Source: Paludibacteraceae bacterium
GTDB taxonomy: Bacteria; Bacteroidota; Bacteroidia; Bacteroidales; Paludibacteraceae
Assembly (NCBI GenBank): GCA_017446455.1
Contig: JAFSQV010000088.1
Span: 1 to 59,741 of the forward strand
DNA length: 59,741 bases
Reading direction: 5' to 3'
Below the pieces are notes generated by a model, which saw nothing but the letters and a program-made list of their open reading frames with translations, was not told the origin of the DNA and searched no databases. The translations under genes and the position numbers were made by a program. Below, piece by piece: positions 15,222-23,375 of this stretch (position 1 is the first letter of the stretch; every line of letters starts with the position of its first letter).

Positions 15222-17031
15222 GGCGGGAGACAGAAGTTAGTATTTCGTATGTGATCGTACCGAGTTTGTCGGCCAGTTCCTCCAGCGGCATGTGTTCGCC
15301 AAATACCTCGACGATGTCGCCCGGACGGGCGTCGGCGCCGGTGACATCCACCATGGCTTGGTCCATGCACACATTGCCTACCACCGGACAGCGCTTGCCG
15401 CGCACCCAAACCTCGCCGCCGTAGTTCGAGAAGCGGCGGTCGAAACCATCGGCATAGCCGATAGGAATGACGGCGATGGTGCGGTCTTCGGCGAGCGTGG
15501 TATGCCGGCCGTAGCCAATGGTCTCACCGGCTTTGACGGTCTTGACAGAGAGGATAGTGGTCTCCAGCGTGCATACGTTGCGTAAGTGCGCGCCGACGAA
15601 CGAGAAACCGTAGAGACCGATGCCGAGACGGCACATATCGAATTGGTAATCGCTAAAGCGCTCAATACCTGCACTGTTACAAATATGTTTAATAACCGCC
15701 GGAGAGGCTCCGGAGCCAGACATCCCTGCGGCGCGTAGCCCTGCTTTGAGTTCTTCGGCGCAGGCGTCGAAGTATTTGATTTGCGAGAGGGTGAAGTCAT
15801 CGAACTGGGCTTCGTCGGAGCCGGCAAGGTGGGAGAAGACGGATGCTACGCGCACCGCTTTCTGATGGGTCAGGCGGTCGATGAGCCAAGGCATGTCTTC
15901 GCGATAGAAGCCCAAGCGGTGCATGCCCGAGTCGATCTTGATATGGATAGGTATATTCTCCAGTCCCTTGCTTTCTGCCGCCGCGATGACGGTCTTGAGC
16001 GACTGATGGGAATAGACGTTCGGCTCGAGGTTGTTCTCGAGGATGAGGTCCATGGCTGCGACTTCGGGGTCCATGATGATGATGGGCAGCGTGATGCCTG
16101 CGCGGCGCAGTTCGACACCTTCGTCCGCCACCGCCACGGCGAGGTAGTCCACGAGGCCCGAAGCCTGCAAGGCTTTGCTGACCTCCACACTGCCTGCGCC
16201 ATAGGCGAAGGCCTTAACCATGCAGGTCAGTTTGGTCGTCGGTTTCAGTTTGGAGCGGAAATAGCGGACGTTATCGACGAGGGCCGAGAGGTTCACTTTG
16301 AGCACCGTCTCATGGGTCTGCTGCTGAATACGACTGGTTATCGTCTCTTCGTCGTAGCCCAGCACCCGCATCACTGCTGCACAAGTGCGTACGTTCTGGT
16401 GGGTCGGGTCTTCGATGACGGTGGTCGAATGCACGAAGAGTTTGTTCTTCTCTTCGCGTTTCTGCTCGAGCGAGGCGAAGTTCTCGTCGTGCTCATGCCC
16501 GATATAGGTGATCACTCCGATAGTAGGACGGATGATACGCTCTAACTTCTCCATTTCACCGGGTTGTGAGATTCCCGCCTCGAAGATCGCTATCTGCGGT
16601 TTGGTATTTGCGAGCTGCCATACAGACAGCGGTACGCCTATCTGCGAGTTATAGGACTTAGGCGAACGAACGACGGAATAGTCGTCTTTGAGGAGCTGGT
16701 AGAGCCATTCTTTGACGACCGTCTTTCCGTTCGAGCCGGTGATGCCGATGACGGTGCCGGTGAACTGGCTGCGGACGTAGGCCGCGAGGGCTTGGAGTGC
16801 CGCGAGGGCGTCACCCGTCACGAAGGCTTGCACGCCTTTGGATTGCAGTTCAGGGATGTAGTTGGCACCATCGTTCTTGTCCGTCTTGATGGCGAAGAAA
16901 AGGGTGTCCTGCGGGGACTTGAGTTGGCGGCTATCCGTCAGCAGGTGACGTATCTCGAGCGAGTCCTCGCCCGTCACCGTAGCAAGCGATCCGATAGCCT
17001 GTTTTATTTCCGATAGTCTCATGTTCAACAA
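15193..17031 (-). CDS. MurF-alanine racemase fusion with a truncated MurF half
   Basis: 612 residues. Bacteroidota normally carry a fusion of about 830 residues: UDP-MurNAc-tripeptide:D-Ala-D-Ala ligase plus alanine racemase. The racemase half (about 237-612) looks complete: PLP lysine in CMVKAFAYG (K273), HIKIDSGMHRLGF, GYGRHTT with the catalytic Tyr, and NVCMDQAMVDVT. The MurF half has the N-domain (DSRQL, 33-37), P-loop GITGSNGKTVVKE (96-108), SYNSQIGVPLSVW, FEAGISQPGEM and IGHEHDENF. It then shrinks to about 40 residues and joins the racemase at 237. The rest of the central domain and the whole C-terminal ligase domain, about 200 residues, are missing, with no frameshift. Ligase activity is therefore doubtful. 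Promoter at 17042-17072. Confidence 0.85.
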   Translation of the reverse strand: MLNMRLSEIKQAIGSLATVTGEDSLEIRHLLTDSRQLKSPQDTLFFAIKTDKNDGANYIPELQSKGVQAFVTGDALAALQALAAYVRSQFTGTVIGITGSNGKTVVKEWLYQLLKDDYSVVRSPKSYNSQIGVPLSVWQLANTKPQIAIFEAGISQPGEMEKLERIIRPTIGVITYIGHEHDENFASLEQKREEKNKLFVHSTTVIEDPTHQNVRTCAAVMRVLGYDEETITSRIQQQTHETVLKVNLSALVDNVRYFRSKLKPTTKLTCMVKAFAYGAGSVEVSKALQASGLVDYLAVAVADEGVELRRAGITLPIIIMDPEVAAMDLILENNLEPNVYSHQSLKTVIAAAESKGLENIPIHIKIDSGMHRLGFYREDMPWLIDRLTHQKAVRVASVFSHLAGSDEAQFDDFTLSQIKYFDACAEELKAGLRAAGMSGSGASPAVIKHICNSAGIERFSDYQFDMCRLGIGLYGFSFVGAHLRNVCTLETTILSVKTVKAGETIGYGRHTTLAEDRTIAVIPIGYADGFDRRFSNYGGEVWVRGKRCPVVGNVCMDQAMVDVTGADARPGDIVEVFGEHMPLEELADKLGTITYEILTSVSRRVQRIYFYE

Positions 17032-17041
17032 TTTTGCGCCG

Positions 17042-17072
17042 CAAAATTACACAAAAAAAATGACATGTGCAA
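17042..17072 (-). promoter_or_regulatory. Promoter of murF-alr
   Basis: Minus strand: TTG, 20-nt spacer with CACATGTCA and eight T, then TAATTTTG and CGGCGC. It probably serves the four-gene minus-strand run down to 10741. Confidence 0.8.
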
Positions 17073-17092
17073 ATAAAAATGTTACAAAATTC

Positions 17093-17123
17093 TTGCGTAT
17101 GTCAGAAAAAAGCAGTACCTTTG
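17093..17123 (+). promoter_or_regulatory. Promoter of the 17146 lipoprotein operon
   Basis: TTG, 20-nt spacer CGTATGTCAGAAAAAAGCAG, TACCTTTG, then CGGCCGC. It is divergent from the murF-alr promoter. Confidence 0.8.
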
Positions 17124-17145
17124 CGGCCGCAAAGGTTACGGAAAT

Positions 17146-17946
17146 ATGAAAAGTAAACTATTTTTATTGATCGCAGTATGCGGGATGATGCTGGTAAGTT
17201 GTCAAGACAACACGCCGGAGTGCTATTACCACAAGAAGGTGATTGACCTGGCTGTACAGCCCGAGGCATGGAAGTTCGACAGCACGGCGTTGCAGTTCTA
17301 TGCCCGCTTCAAGATGCCGGAGATCACGTCGTATGTATATAACTACGGCCAGTGGGCAGTCTATTGCGAAGTAGAGCGCAGCAAGGATGAGAAATTCCAA
17401 GCTGTACTGCCGGTGAGTCGTTTCTATACCGACACCGCCAGAGAGGAGATGATCAACTACTACACGCAGTACATTGACTACCGCATCAGCGTGGGATACG
17501 TCGATATCCAGTTGACGAACTCCGACCACCTGTACGGTCAAGAGAAGCCGGAGGGTATGGATTTCCGTCTGCAGGCGAACGACGTGATCTTAGACCTGCG
17601 CGTGAATCAGGCGGATTGGAATTTCGACGATCAGACGGGTCAGTACTACTGCCACATCGCTGTGCCGGATATCACAGAAGATATCTACAACAACGGCCAT
17701 TTCACCGTTTGCCGCGAGTTTGAGAAAGGCAAGACGAGCGCTTATCAAGTGCCGCTGCCGACGAGTACGTTCCTCTCGGAGATTATTCCGGTGAACACAC
17801 CGTATTATTACTCACAGGCGCTTGACTATGTGGTAGGTTTGGGTTATCTGGATATCCAGTTGACGAACTCCGACTATTACTACGACAGCACCGGCAAACC
17901 GGTCTTGCCTCAGACGATTTACTTCCGAATGGTGCTTACTTATTAA
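17146..17946 (+). CDS. Lipoprotein with two tandem homologous domains
   Basis: 266 residues with a type II signal (LVSC, lipid Cys at 19). Two halves of about 115 residues are clearly related: PEAWKFD...MPEITSYVYNYGQWAVYCE...GYVDIQLTNSDHLY and ADWNFDD...VPDITEDIYNNGHFTVCRE...GYLDIQLTNSDYYY. The pattern indicates internal duplication of a beta-rich domain; I do not recognise a named function. Likely anchored in the outer membrane. It is first in an operon with aroF, DUF5686 and a beta-barrel gene. Confidence 0.8.
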   Translation: MKSKLFLLIAVCGMMLVSCQDNTPECYYHKKVIDLAVQPEAWKFDSTALQFYARFKMPEITSYVYNYGQWAVYCEVERSKDEKFQAVLPVSRFYTDTAREEMINYYTQYIDYRISVGYVDIQLTNSDHLYGQEKPEGMDFRLQANDVILDLRVNQADWNFDDQTGQYYCHIAVPDITEDIYNNGHFTVCREFEKGKTSAYQVPLPTSTFLSEIIPVNTPYYYSQALDYVVGLGYLDIQLTNSDYYYDSTGKPVLPQTIYFRMVLTY

Positions 17947-18948
17947 GTTATCAGCGATCCGATATACATAGTAGGACCGTGCGCGGCAGAGAGTCGCGAG
18001 CAGGTATTAGCGACCGCGGAGGCGATCGCTAATAGCCGTTTTATTTTTCGCGCGGGCGTGTGGAAACCGCGCACGAGCCCGAGCACGTTTCAGGGCGCAG
18101 GTGCGCAGGCGCTAGCGTGGCTCGCCGAAGTAAAGCGAACCTACAGCATGGCGATTGCCACGGAGGTAGCGACACCCGAACACGTAGCTGCAGCGCTGGA
18201 GGCCGGCGTGGACTATCTGTGGATAGGAGCAAGGACCAGCGCCAACCCGCTTGCGGTACAGGCGATAGCAGATAGTCTGAGTAATCGGAGTAATCCGAAT
18301 ATTCTGAGTAATCTGAAGGGAATTCTCATTAAGAATCCCGTGAATGCCGACGCGGCGTTGTGGTTGGGGAATATAGAGCGGTTGGAAAAGACGGGTGTTC
18401 CGGTGATGGCGGTTCATCGCGGATGCGGTCATCAGCCGTGTTGGGCGATGGCGCATAAGGTACGGATCGCGCGGCCGGACATACCGATGCTACTCGACCC
18501 GAGTCATATGAGCGGCGATGCAAGCAAAGTGCCGGAGCTGATGGGCAAGATCGCAGAACTGGGACTCGACGGCGCGATGATAGAGGTGCATTATAAGCCC
18601 GAAGCGGCGCTGAGCGACGCCCGACAACAGATAAGCCCGGAAGCCCTAGGAACCCTAGGAGCCATAGGAGCCATAGGAAGCCTAGAAGATATTGAGCTCA
18701 ATTGGCTGCGGGCGGAGATAGATGAGTTGGACGAGCGGTTATGGGAGACGATTGCGGCGCGCATGGACGTGAGTGCACGGATTGGCGAATGGAAGAAAGC
18801 GCATGGCGTAGCACCGCTGCAGCCGGAGCGATATAAAGAAATAGTTGAAAAGCTAAGAACTAAGAGTGAAGAGTTGGGATTAGACAATGAGTTTGTAAAA
18901 CAAGTGTGGAATAGTATCCACGAGGAAAGTCTGAGACGACAAGAATGA
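17947..18948 (+). CDS. aroF: DAHP synthase/chorismate mutase (start codon unclear)
   Basis: About 333 residues. The first half is a beta-type DAHP synthase (phosphoenolpyruvate plus erythrose-4-phosphate, first shikimate step): IVGPCAAES, FRAGVWKPRTSP, IATEVATPEH, LWIGARTSANP, ILIKNPV, VHRGCGHQPC, PMLLDPSHMSGD and GAMIEVHYKPEAALSDARQQ. The last 85 residues (LRAEIDELDERLWETIAARM...) are a type II chorismate mutase domain. The conserved frame runs back to the TAA of the lipoprotein gene (17944-17946) without an ATG, GTG or TTG before GPCAAES. GTG 18058 is too late because it would remove a conserved active-site segment. Initiation at ATC 17950 or ATA 17962, or a base error, is implied. Nonamer arrays lie at 18277 and 18643 (the domain linker). 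Confidence 0.85.
   Translation, partial: VISDPIYIVGPCAAESREQVLATAEAIANSRFIFRAGVWKPRTSPSTFQGAGAQALAWLAEVKRTYSMAIATEVATPEHVAAALEAGVDYLWIGARTSANPLAVQAIADSLSNRSNPNILSNLKGILIKNPVNADAALWLGNIERLEKTGVPVMAVHRGCGHQPCWAMAHKVRIARPDIPMLLDPSHMSGDASKVPELMGKIAELGLDGAMIEVHYKPEAALSDARQQISPEALGTLGAIGAIGSLEDIELNWLRAEIDELDERLWETIAARMDVSARIGEWKKAHGVAPLQPERYKEIVEKLRTKSEELGLDNEFVKQVWNSIHEESLRRQE
18277..18318. repeat. STRR nonamer array (GAGTAATCC family)
   Basis: 9-bp units GAGTAATCG, GAGTAATCC, GAATATTCT, GAGTAATCT, in frame in aroF (SNRSNPNILSNLKG). Confidence 0.8.
18643..18688. repeat. STRR nonamer array (CCTAGGAGC family)
   Basis: Five 9-bp units such as CCCTAGGAA, CCCTAGGAG, CCATAGGAG and CCATAGGAA. They encode LGTLGAIGAIGSLED at the DAHP synthase-chorismate mutase linker. 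Confidence 0.85.
18850..18878. repeat. STRR heptamer array (AACTAAG/AGTGAAG)
   Basis: AGCTAAG, AACTAAG, AGTGAAG, AGTTGGG, in frame in the chorismate mutase domain. Confidence 0.7.
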
Positions 18949-21785
18949 ATGAGGGAATGAAAGTGAATTTTAGAATATATATTATTTGTTTATTCTTGTG
19001 CTTCGCCGGGATGGTGATGGCGCAGGAAGACCCGGGACGCACGAGTATCTCGGGTATAGTTGTAGACGGCGACACCGGCGAGACCCTGCCCTTCGTACAG
19101 ATATACTTCCTCAAGTCCACGACCAACAAGGGCGTGGTGCCTTCGGAGGTAGGTACGACGAGTGACATCGACGGAAACTTCAGCATCAGCAACACGCAAG
19201 GTTATACGTCATTGAATTTCCAGATGATAGGATTTAAGACGGAGTTGCTGACGCTGCGTAAGGGTCAGAACCGCAAGAACGTGAAGGTGAAGATGACGCC
19301 GGACGTATACGGATTGCAAGATATCGTCGTGACGCCGAAGAACCGCAAGCGCGAGTACAAGCGCAAAGGCAACCCGGCAGTAGAGTTGATCAAGAACGTG
19401 ATTGCCAACAAAGACAAGCACTGCGTGCTGACGGTGGACCAGTATAAGGCCAACAGCTACGCACGTATGTCGTTTGCGCTGGATAACATCAAAGTCAATT
19501 GGAAGAAGCCGTTCTGGAAAGACTTTGCGTTCGTACAGAAATACATCGACACGACGGGTGTGTATCCGAACGTGACGGTAAGTATCCGCGAGCACTTGAA
19601 CACGGAGTACTACCAGCGCAAGCCGCACCGCGAGAAGAAAGTGCTGGATAAGAAGCGTATCTTCGGTATCGAGAGTGTGATCGGTTCGGAGTCGTTCCAG
19701 AAGAACGTGGACGCGATCTTCAAGGACGTGGACATCAACGACAACAGCATGAACCTGCTGTTCAACCGCTTCGTCTCGCCGTTGAGTTCGACGCTCGCCG
19801 TGACGTTTTACCAATACTATATCATGGACACGATCCTGGTGGACGGCTATCCGTGTATCGACCTGGCGTTTGTGCCGGTTAACTCGGAGAGCTACGGCTT
19901 CACGGGTCACCTCTATATTGTGAACGACAGCACGTACCGATTGAAGAAATACACGATCAACGTGCCGCCGGATATCAACCTTAACTTCGTAAGCAATTTC
20001 TCTATTGAGCACAGCTACAAGCAGTTGGAGAACGGCCTTTGGGCACCGGACAGAACGACGACGTACGCGAAGTTCTATATCTTCAACAACAAACGCGGCA
20101 TGCTCGCGCGGCAGACGAAGATCTACACCGCGTGGGACTTAGAGACACCTATACCGAAAGAGACTTTCTCGCCCTTGAACACCGGTGCGGAAGCGGAGAA
20201 GAACGACTCGACCGCGGAACTGGTATGGGAAGGGGATTGGACGGATGAAATGCGTCCGGAGCCGCTGACGAAATACGAGAGTTCGGTAGTGGACCTGGTG
20301 CGCGAGTTCACCAGCACGCCGAAGTTCAACAGTCTGGCGCTGTTCGTCAACGCCGTGACGACGGAGTATATTCCGACGCGTAAGGCGGAGTTTATGTACC
20401 TCAGTAAGTTCGATATCGGACCGATCTATAACTTCATCAGCTGGAACATGCTGGAAGGTGTACGTCTGCGTTTCGGAGGTATCTCGACCGCCCGCTTACA
20501 CGACCAGATCTTCTTCCGCGGCTACGTCGCCTTCGGAACGAAAGACCTGCTGCCCAAATACAGCGGCACGTTCATCTACACCTTCGGAAAGCACGAGTAT
20601 CATCCGTACGACGGTCGTCTGAAGCATCATATTCAGTTCACGGGTCAATACGACGTAGAGGAACCGGGACAGTTGACGGATGTCGTTCGACGCGATAACA
20701 TCCTCATGTCTATCCCCTTCGGCACGCCGACGATGCCGTTTGCCCAGTATGTATTCCATGCCAAAGTGGAGTATATGAAAGAGTGGCGCAATAACATGAT
20801 TCTCTCCACGCATTTCGACTTCACGAACAACCGCGCGGCGGGAGCATTGCGCTACGACAAAGTGAACTGGACGATGAACGTCGATCCGGTGAAGGGCGAT
20901 ACGACCTATGATAAGAGCACAACGCCTATCGGTTCGTACCGCAACTACGAGGCGATGGTTGATTTCGAGTACTCGCCGGGTTCGACGATCGGTATGGACC
21001 GCGCGGGTATCAAGAGTCCGTGGACGATAGAGAAAGATGCGCCGACGATCAAGTTGACGCACACCATCGGATACCTGGATGACCGTCATAATGGCGGCGA
21101 CGGCTTCTTCTATAACAAGACGGAGGTGATGTTCGACAAGCGCTTCTGGTTCTCGGCCTTCGGTCACCTTGACCTGCGCGTACAGACAGGTATTATCTGG
21201 CAGAAAGTGCCGTTCACCAAGTTGCATATTCCGCCGACCTCGACGAGTATCTTGCTCGGTCAGCGTGCGTTCAACCTGATGAAACCGATGGAGTTTATGA
21301 TGGACGAGTACGTATCGCTCTATATGACCTATTATTTCAAGGGCTGGATCTTAAACCGCATCCCGGGTATCAACAAACTCAAGCTGCGCGGCGTCGTTTC
21401 GTTCGCCGGTATCTACGGAGGTCTGACGAAGAAGAACAACCCGTATGTGGAGACAGGCAGCGGATTGTATGAGTTCCCGCAGACGGCGACCTTTGACAAG
21501 AACGGTTACTACCAATCCGGTACGACCTCTTCGCCGATTGGTAAGTTGCCGTACCTGGAGCTCACGGCAGGATTTGAGAATATCTTCAAATTCATCCGTA
21601 TTGACTACGTCCGCCGTCTGACGTATAATGACTATGAGTTGCCGTATAAAGTGCCGCAGTTAGACGGCGCCGGTAACCCGATGATAGACCCGGAGACGGG
21701 CGAACCCGTTATGATTCAAGCGCGTCGTCGTATCCCTGCTTGGGGACGTAACGGCGTCAAAGTAACCGTTAGATTCTCGCTGTAA
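18945..21785 (+). CDS. DUF5686 outer-membrane protein with carboxypeptidase-like regulatory domain
   Basis: 946 residues; ATG 18945 overlaps the aroF stop (ATGA), and ATG 18957 fits the signal peptide better (KVNFRIYIICLFLCFAGMVMAQ). Residues about 30-125 form a CarboxypepD_reg-like beta-sandwich (ISGIVVDGDTGETLPFVQI...DGNFSISN...FQMIGFKT). The rest is the DUF5686 family: a periplasmic segment (NPAVELIKNVIANKDKH) and a large C-terminal beta-barrel ending in VKVTVRFSL with a final aromatic pattern. Such proteins sit in the outer membrane of Bacteroidota; role not established. It is not a SusC: no TonB box or plug is visible. Confidence 0.8.
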   Translation: MNEGMKVNFRIYIICLFLCFAGMVMAQEDPGRTSISGIVVDGDTGETLPFVQIYFLKSTTNKGVVPSEVGTTSDIDGNFSISNTQGYTSLNFQMIGFKTELLTLRKGQNRKNVKVKMTPDVYGLQDIVVTPKNRKREYKRKGNPAVELIKNVIANKDKHCVLTVDQYKANSYARMSFALDNIKVNWKKPFWKDFAFVQKYIDTTGVYPNVTVSIREHLNTEYYQRKPHREKKVLDKKRIFGIESVIGSESFQKNVDAIFKDVDINDNSMNLLFNRFVSPLSSTLAVTFYQYYIMDTILVDGYPCIDLAFVPVNSESYGFTGHLYIVNDSTYRLKKYTINVPPDINLNFVSNFSIEHSYKQLENGLWAPDRTTTYAKFYIFNNKRGMLARQTKIYTAWDLETPIPKETFSPLNTGAEAEKNDSTAELVWEGDWTDEMRPEPLTKYESSVVDLVREFTSTPKFNSLALFVNAVTTEYIPTRKAEFMYLSKFDIGPIYNFISWNMLEGVRLRFGGISTARLHDQIFFRGYVAFGTKDLLPKYSGTFIYTFGKHEYHPYDGRLKHHIQFTGQYDVEEPGQLTDVVRRDNILMSIPFGTPTMPFAQYVFHAKVEYMKEWRNNMILSTHFDFTNNRAAGALRYDKVNWTMNVDPVKGDTTYDKSTTPIGSYRNYEAMVDFEYSPGSTIGMDRAGIKSPWTIEKDAPTIKLTHTIGYLDDRHNGGDGFFYNKTEVMFDKRFWFSAFGHLDLRVQTGIIWQKVPFTKLHIPPTSTSILLGQRAFNLMKPMEFMMDEYVSLYMTYYFKGWILNRIPGINKLKLRGVVSFAGIYGGLTKKNNPYVETGSGLYEFPQTATFDKNGYYQSGTTSSPIGKLPYLELTAGFENIFKFIRIDYVRRLTYNDYELPYKVPQLDGAGNPMIDPETGEPVMIQARRRIPAWGRNGVKVTVRFSL

Positions 21786-21817
21786 GGTGAAAGGTGAAAG
21801 GAGGAAAGAATGAAAGA
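21785..21817. repeat. STRR heptamer array (GGTGAAA)
   Basis: GGTGAAA twice, then GGAGGAA, then AGAATGAAAG, between the DUF5686 and beta-barrel genes. It overlaps the ribosome-binding region and start of the latter; the purine-rich units could act as a ribosome-binding site. Confidence 0.7.
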
Positions 21818-22595
21818 CATAAAGATCATAGGAATAATGGTTCTGGCGGTGTTGAGTATGCCGCTGGTGCGCGTGTCGGGACAAGTAAAGGACACTAAGT
21901 TACAAGAGAAGTTAGACAACGTGAAAGCGCAGTTCGTGGAGTTTAACACGGAGCGTATGTTGGACTCGTTGGATCAGGAGAAGCTGCCTCGCATCGTGTC
22001 CGGCGGTCTGCTGGCCGGCGCGAACATGAGTAACTTCATCATCACCCGCAACCACAAGCCGATGAGTTCATACATGCGTATCGGTGCGGAGTTGGGCGGC
22101 TTCATCGATTTCCGTCTCTCCAAGCACTTCTCTATTCAGCCGCAGGTACTCTTCACCGCGCAAGAGAACTACTTCGCCGCGACCGACACCGCGAACCACC
22201 TCTGGTCCTTCGGCATGGATATACCCGTGTATTTCTTAGGCCGTTTCGGCAATATGACGCAGGGGTATATTCAGTTCGGCGGCGGTATCTTCACCCACTT
22301 CACCTTCGCCTCCAACGTAGCCAATACATACCGCAGTTACGACAAACCCTCGGGCACCGGAGAGCAGACTGACGGCTATGACTACAGCCGTTTGTACACG
22401 CTGCATAACAACCACTTCGGTCTATGCGTGACGGTGGGCTATGAGTGCACGTTCGGTATGCAGATCAACCTGCAATACAAAGTGAGCCTGTCGGATATAG
22501 CAGGGTTCTACACGGAGATGAAGGGACAAGACGTAGCGGACGCCCTGATCTACCCTCAGTGCATCAGCCTTTCCTTAGGATACAGGTGGAAATAA
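21810..22595 (+). CDS. Outer-membrane beta-barrel protein (PorT-like)
   Basis: 261 residues with a signal peptide (cleavage near SGQ at about 25). A short charged coil-like segment (KLQEKLDNVKAQFVEFNTERMLDSLDQEK) precedes an eight-stranded type barrel: GGLLAGANMSNFI, IGAELGGFIDFRL, FSIQPQVLFTAQENY, GYIQFGGGIFTHF, GLCVTVGYECTF and CISLSLGYRWK, ending in a basic/aromatic residue pair. This is the layout of PorT/OmpW-like outer-membrane proteins. It is the last gene of the operon starting at 17146, and its stop directly abuts the stop of the convergent glycosyltransferase gene. Confidence 0.7.
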   Translation: MKDIKIIGIMVLAVLSMPLVRVSGQVKDTKLQEKLDNVKAQFVEFNTERMLDSLDQEKLPRIVSGGLLAGANMSNFIITRNHKPMSSYMRIGAELGGFIDFRLSKHFSIQPQVLFTAQENYFAATDTANHLWSFGMDIPVYFLGRFGNMTQGYIQFGGGIFTHFTFASNVANTYRSYDKPSGTGEQTDGYDYSRLYTLHNNHFGLCVTVGYECTFGMQINLQYKVSLSDIAGFYTEMKGQDVADALIYPQCISLSLGYRWK

Positions 22596-23375
22596 CTACC
22601 GCCGGTGGAAGAAACGATAGATCGGCAGGTAGAACCGTAGCCACTTGCGATAGGACGGCGGCAGGATAAAGAGTTGGATTGTCGCATTGCGAATCGAACT
22701 GATCACCCAATAAGCCCGGATCTTCCATCCCTCCGGATAGCGCATCAGATATTCCCTTGCCTCTCTGCGGGCGAGGGTATTTTTATGCACATCGCCTTTC
22801 GGATGGGTGATAGAGAGGCGGTCGTCTATCTCGCAGCGCAAGCCCCAATGACGGGCATAGAAACACGCGACGAGGTCCAATCCCCAGCCGTGCGGGTTGA
22901 TATCGAGCGGCTCCAGTTTCTCATACACCGGGCGGGCGTATAAGCCTAACATGCCTTCCGCAAAAGCCACCTCACGGCGCTTGCCGCTATGCCGCGAGTA
23001 CGACCAGGCAGCCCAGGTATAGGAGTCATCCGCATGCGAAGGGCAATAGACGCCTACCCCATCGAACGACTCGGAAAGCAAGATATGCTTGAGTTGCTCC
23101 AAGGCCTCGTGGGAGATAAGCACGTCGGAGCAGATAAAGAACATGTACGGATAGTTACCCTTCTGCGCCATGGTGATGGCGTGGTGCATCATACCGCTAT
23201 AGAAGACGTTCGGCAAATAGACCGTATCTCCATCGCAGGGATCGGGCCGCTCGCCGCTATCGGCATCGATGATATGACAGTCGTCGAAAGCCGGCTTGAG
23301 TTCACGATAGAGGAACTCGGCATTCGCCGCGGCGTGGTAGTTGAAGATACACACGAAGATGTTACTCTTTTTCAT
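22596..23375 (-). CDS. Glycosyltransferase-like protein
   Basis: 259 residues, no signal peptide. The start FVCIFNYHAAANAEFLYREL and the internal PYMFFICSDVLI (a DxD-like position at about 80) suggest a GT-A fold, and NPHGWGLDLVACFYARHWG is typical of the acceptor-side region of GT2-type enzymes. The C-terminus is basic with an amphipathic or membrane-associated stretch (WKIRAYWVISSIRNATIQLFIL). It overlaps the upstream flippase-like gene by 14 nt, so the three minus-strand genes form one operon, probably for a glycolipid or surface glycan. Donor and acceptor unknown. Confidence 0.6.
   Translation of the reverse strand: MKKSNIFVCIFNYHAAANAEFLYRELKPAFDDCHIIDADSGERPDPCDGDTVYLPNVFYSGMMHHAITMAQKGNYPYMFFICSDVLISHEALEQLKHILLSESFDGVGVYCPSHADDSYTWAAWSYSRHSGKRREVAFAEGMLGLYARPVYEKLEPLDINPHGWGLDLVACFYARHWGLRCEIDDRLSITHPKGDVHKNTLARREAREYLMRYPEGWKIRAYWVISSIRNATIQLFILPPSYRKWLRFYLPIYRFFHRR

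Noticed and set aside
18945-21785. SusC/TonB-dependent receptor
   Set aside because: It shares the N-terminal CarboxypepD_reg-like domain, but has no TonB box or plug; the rest fits DUF5686.
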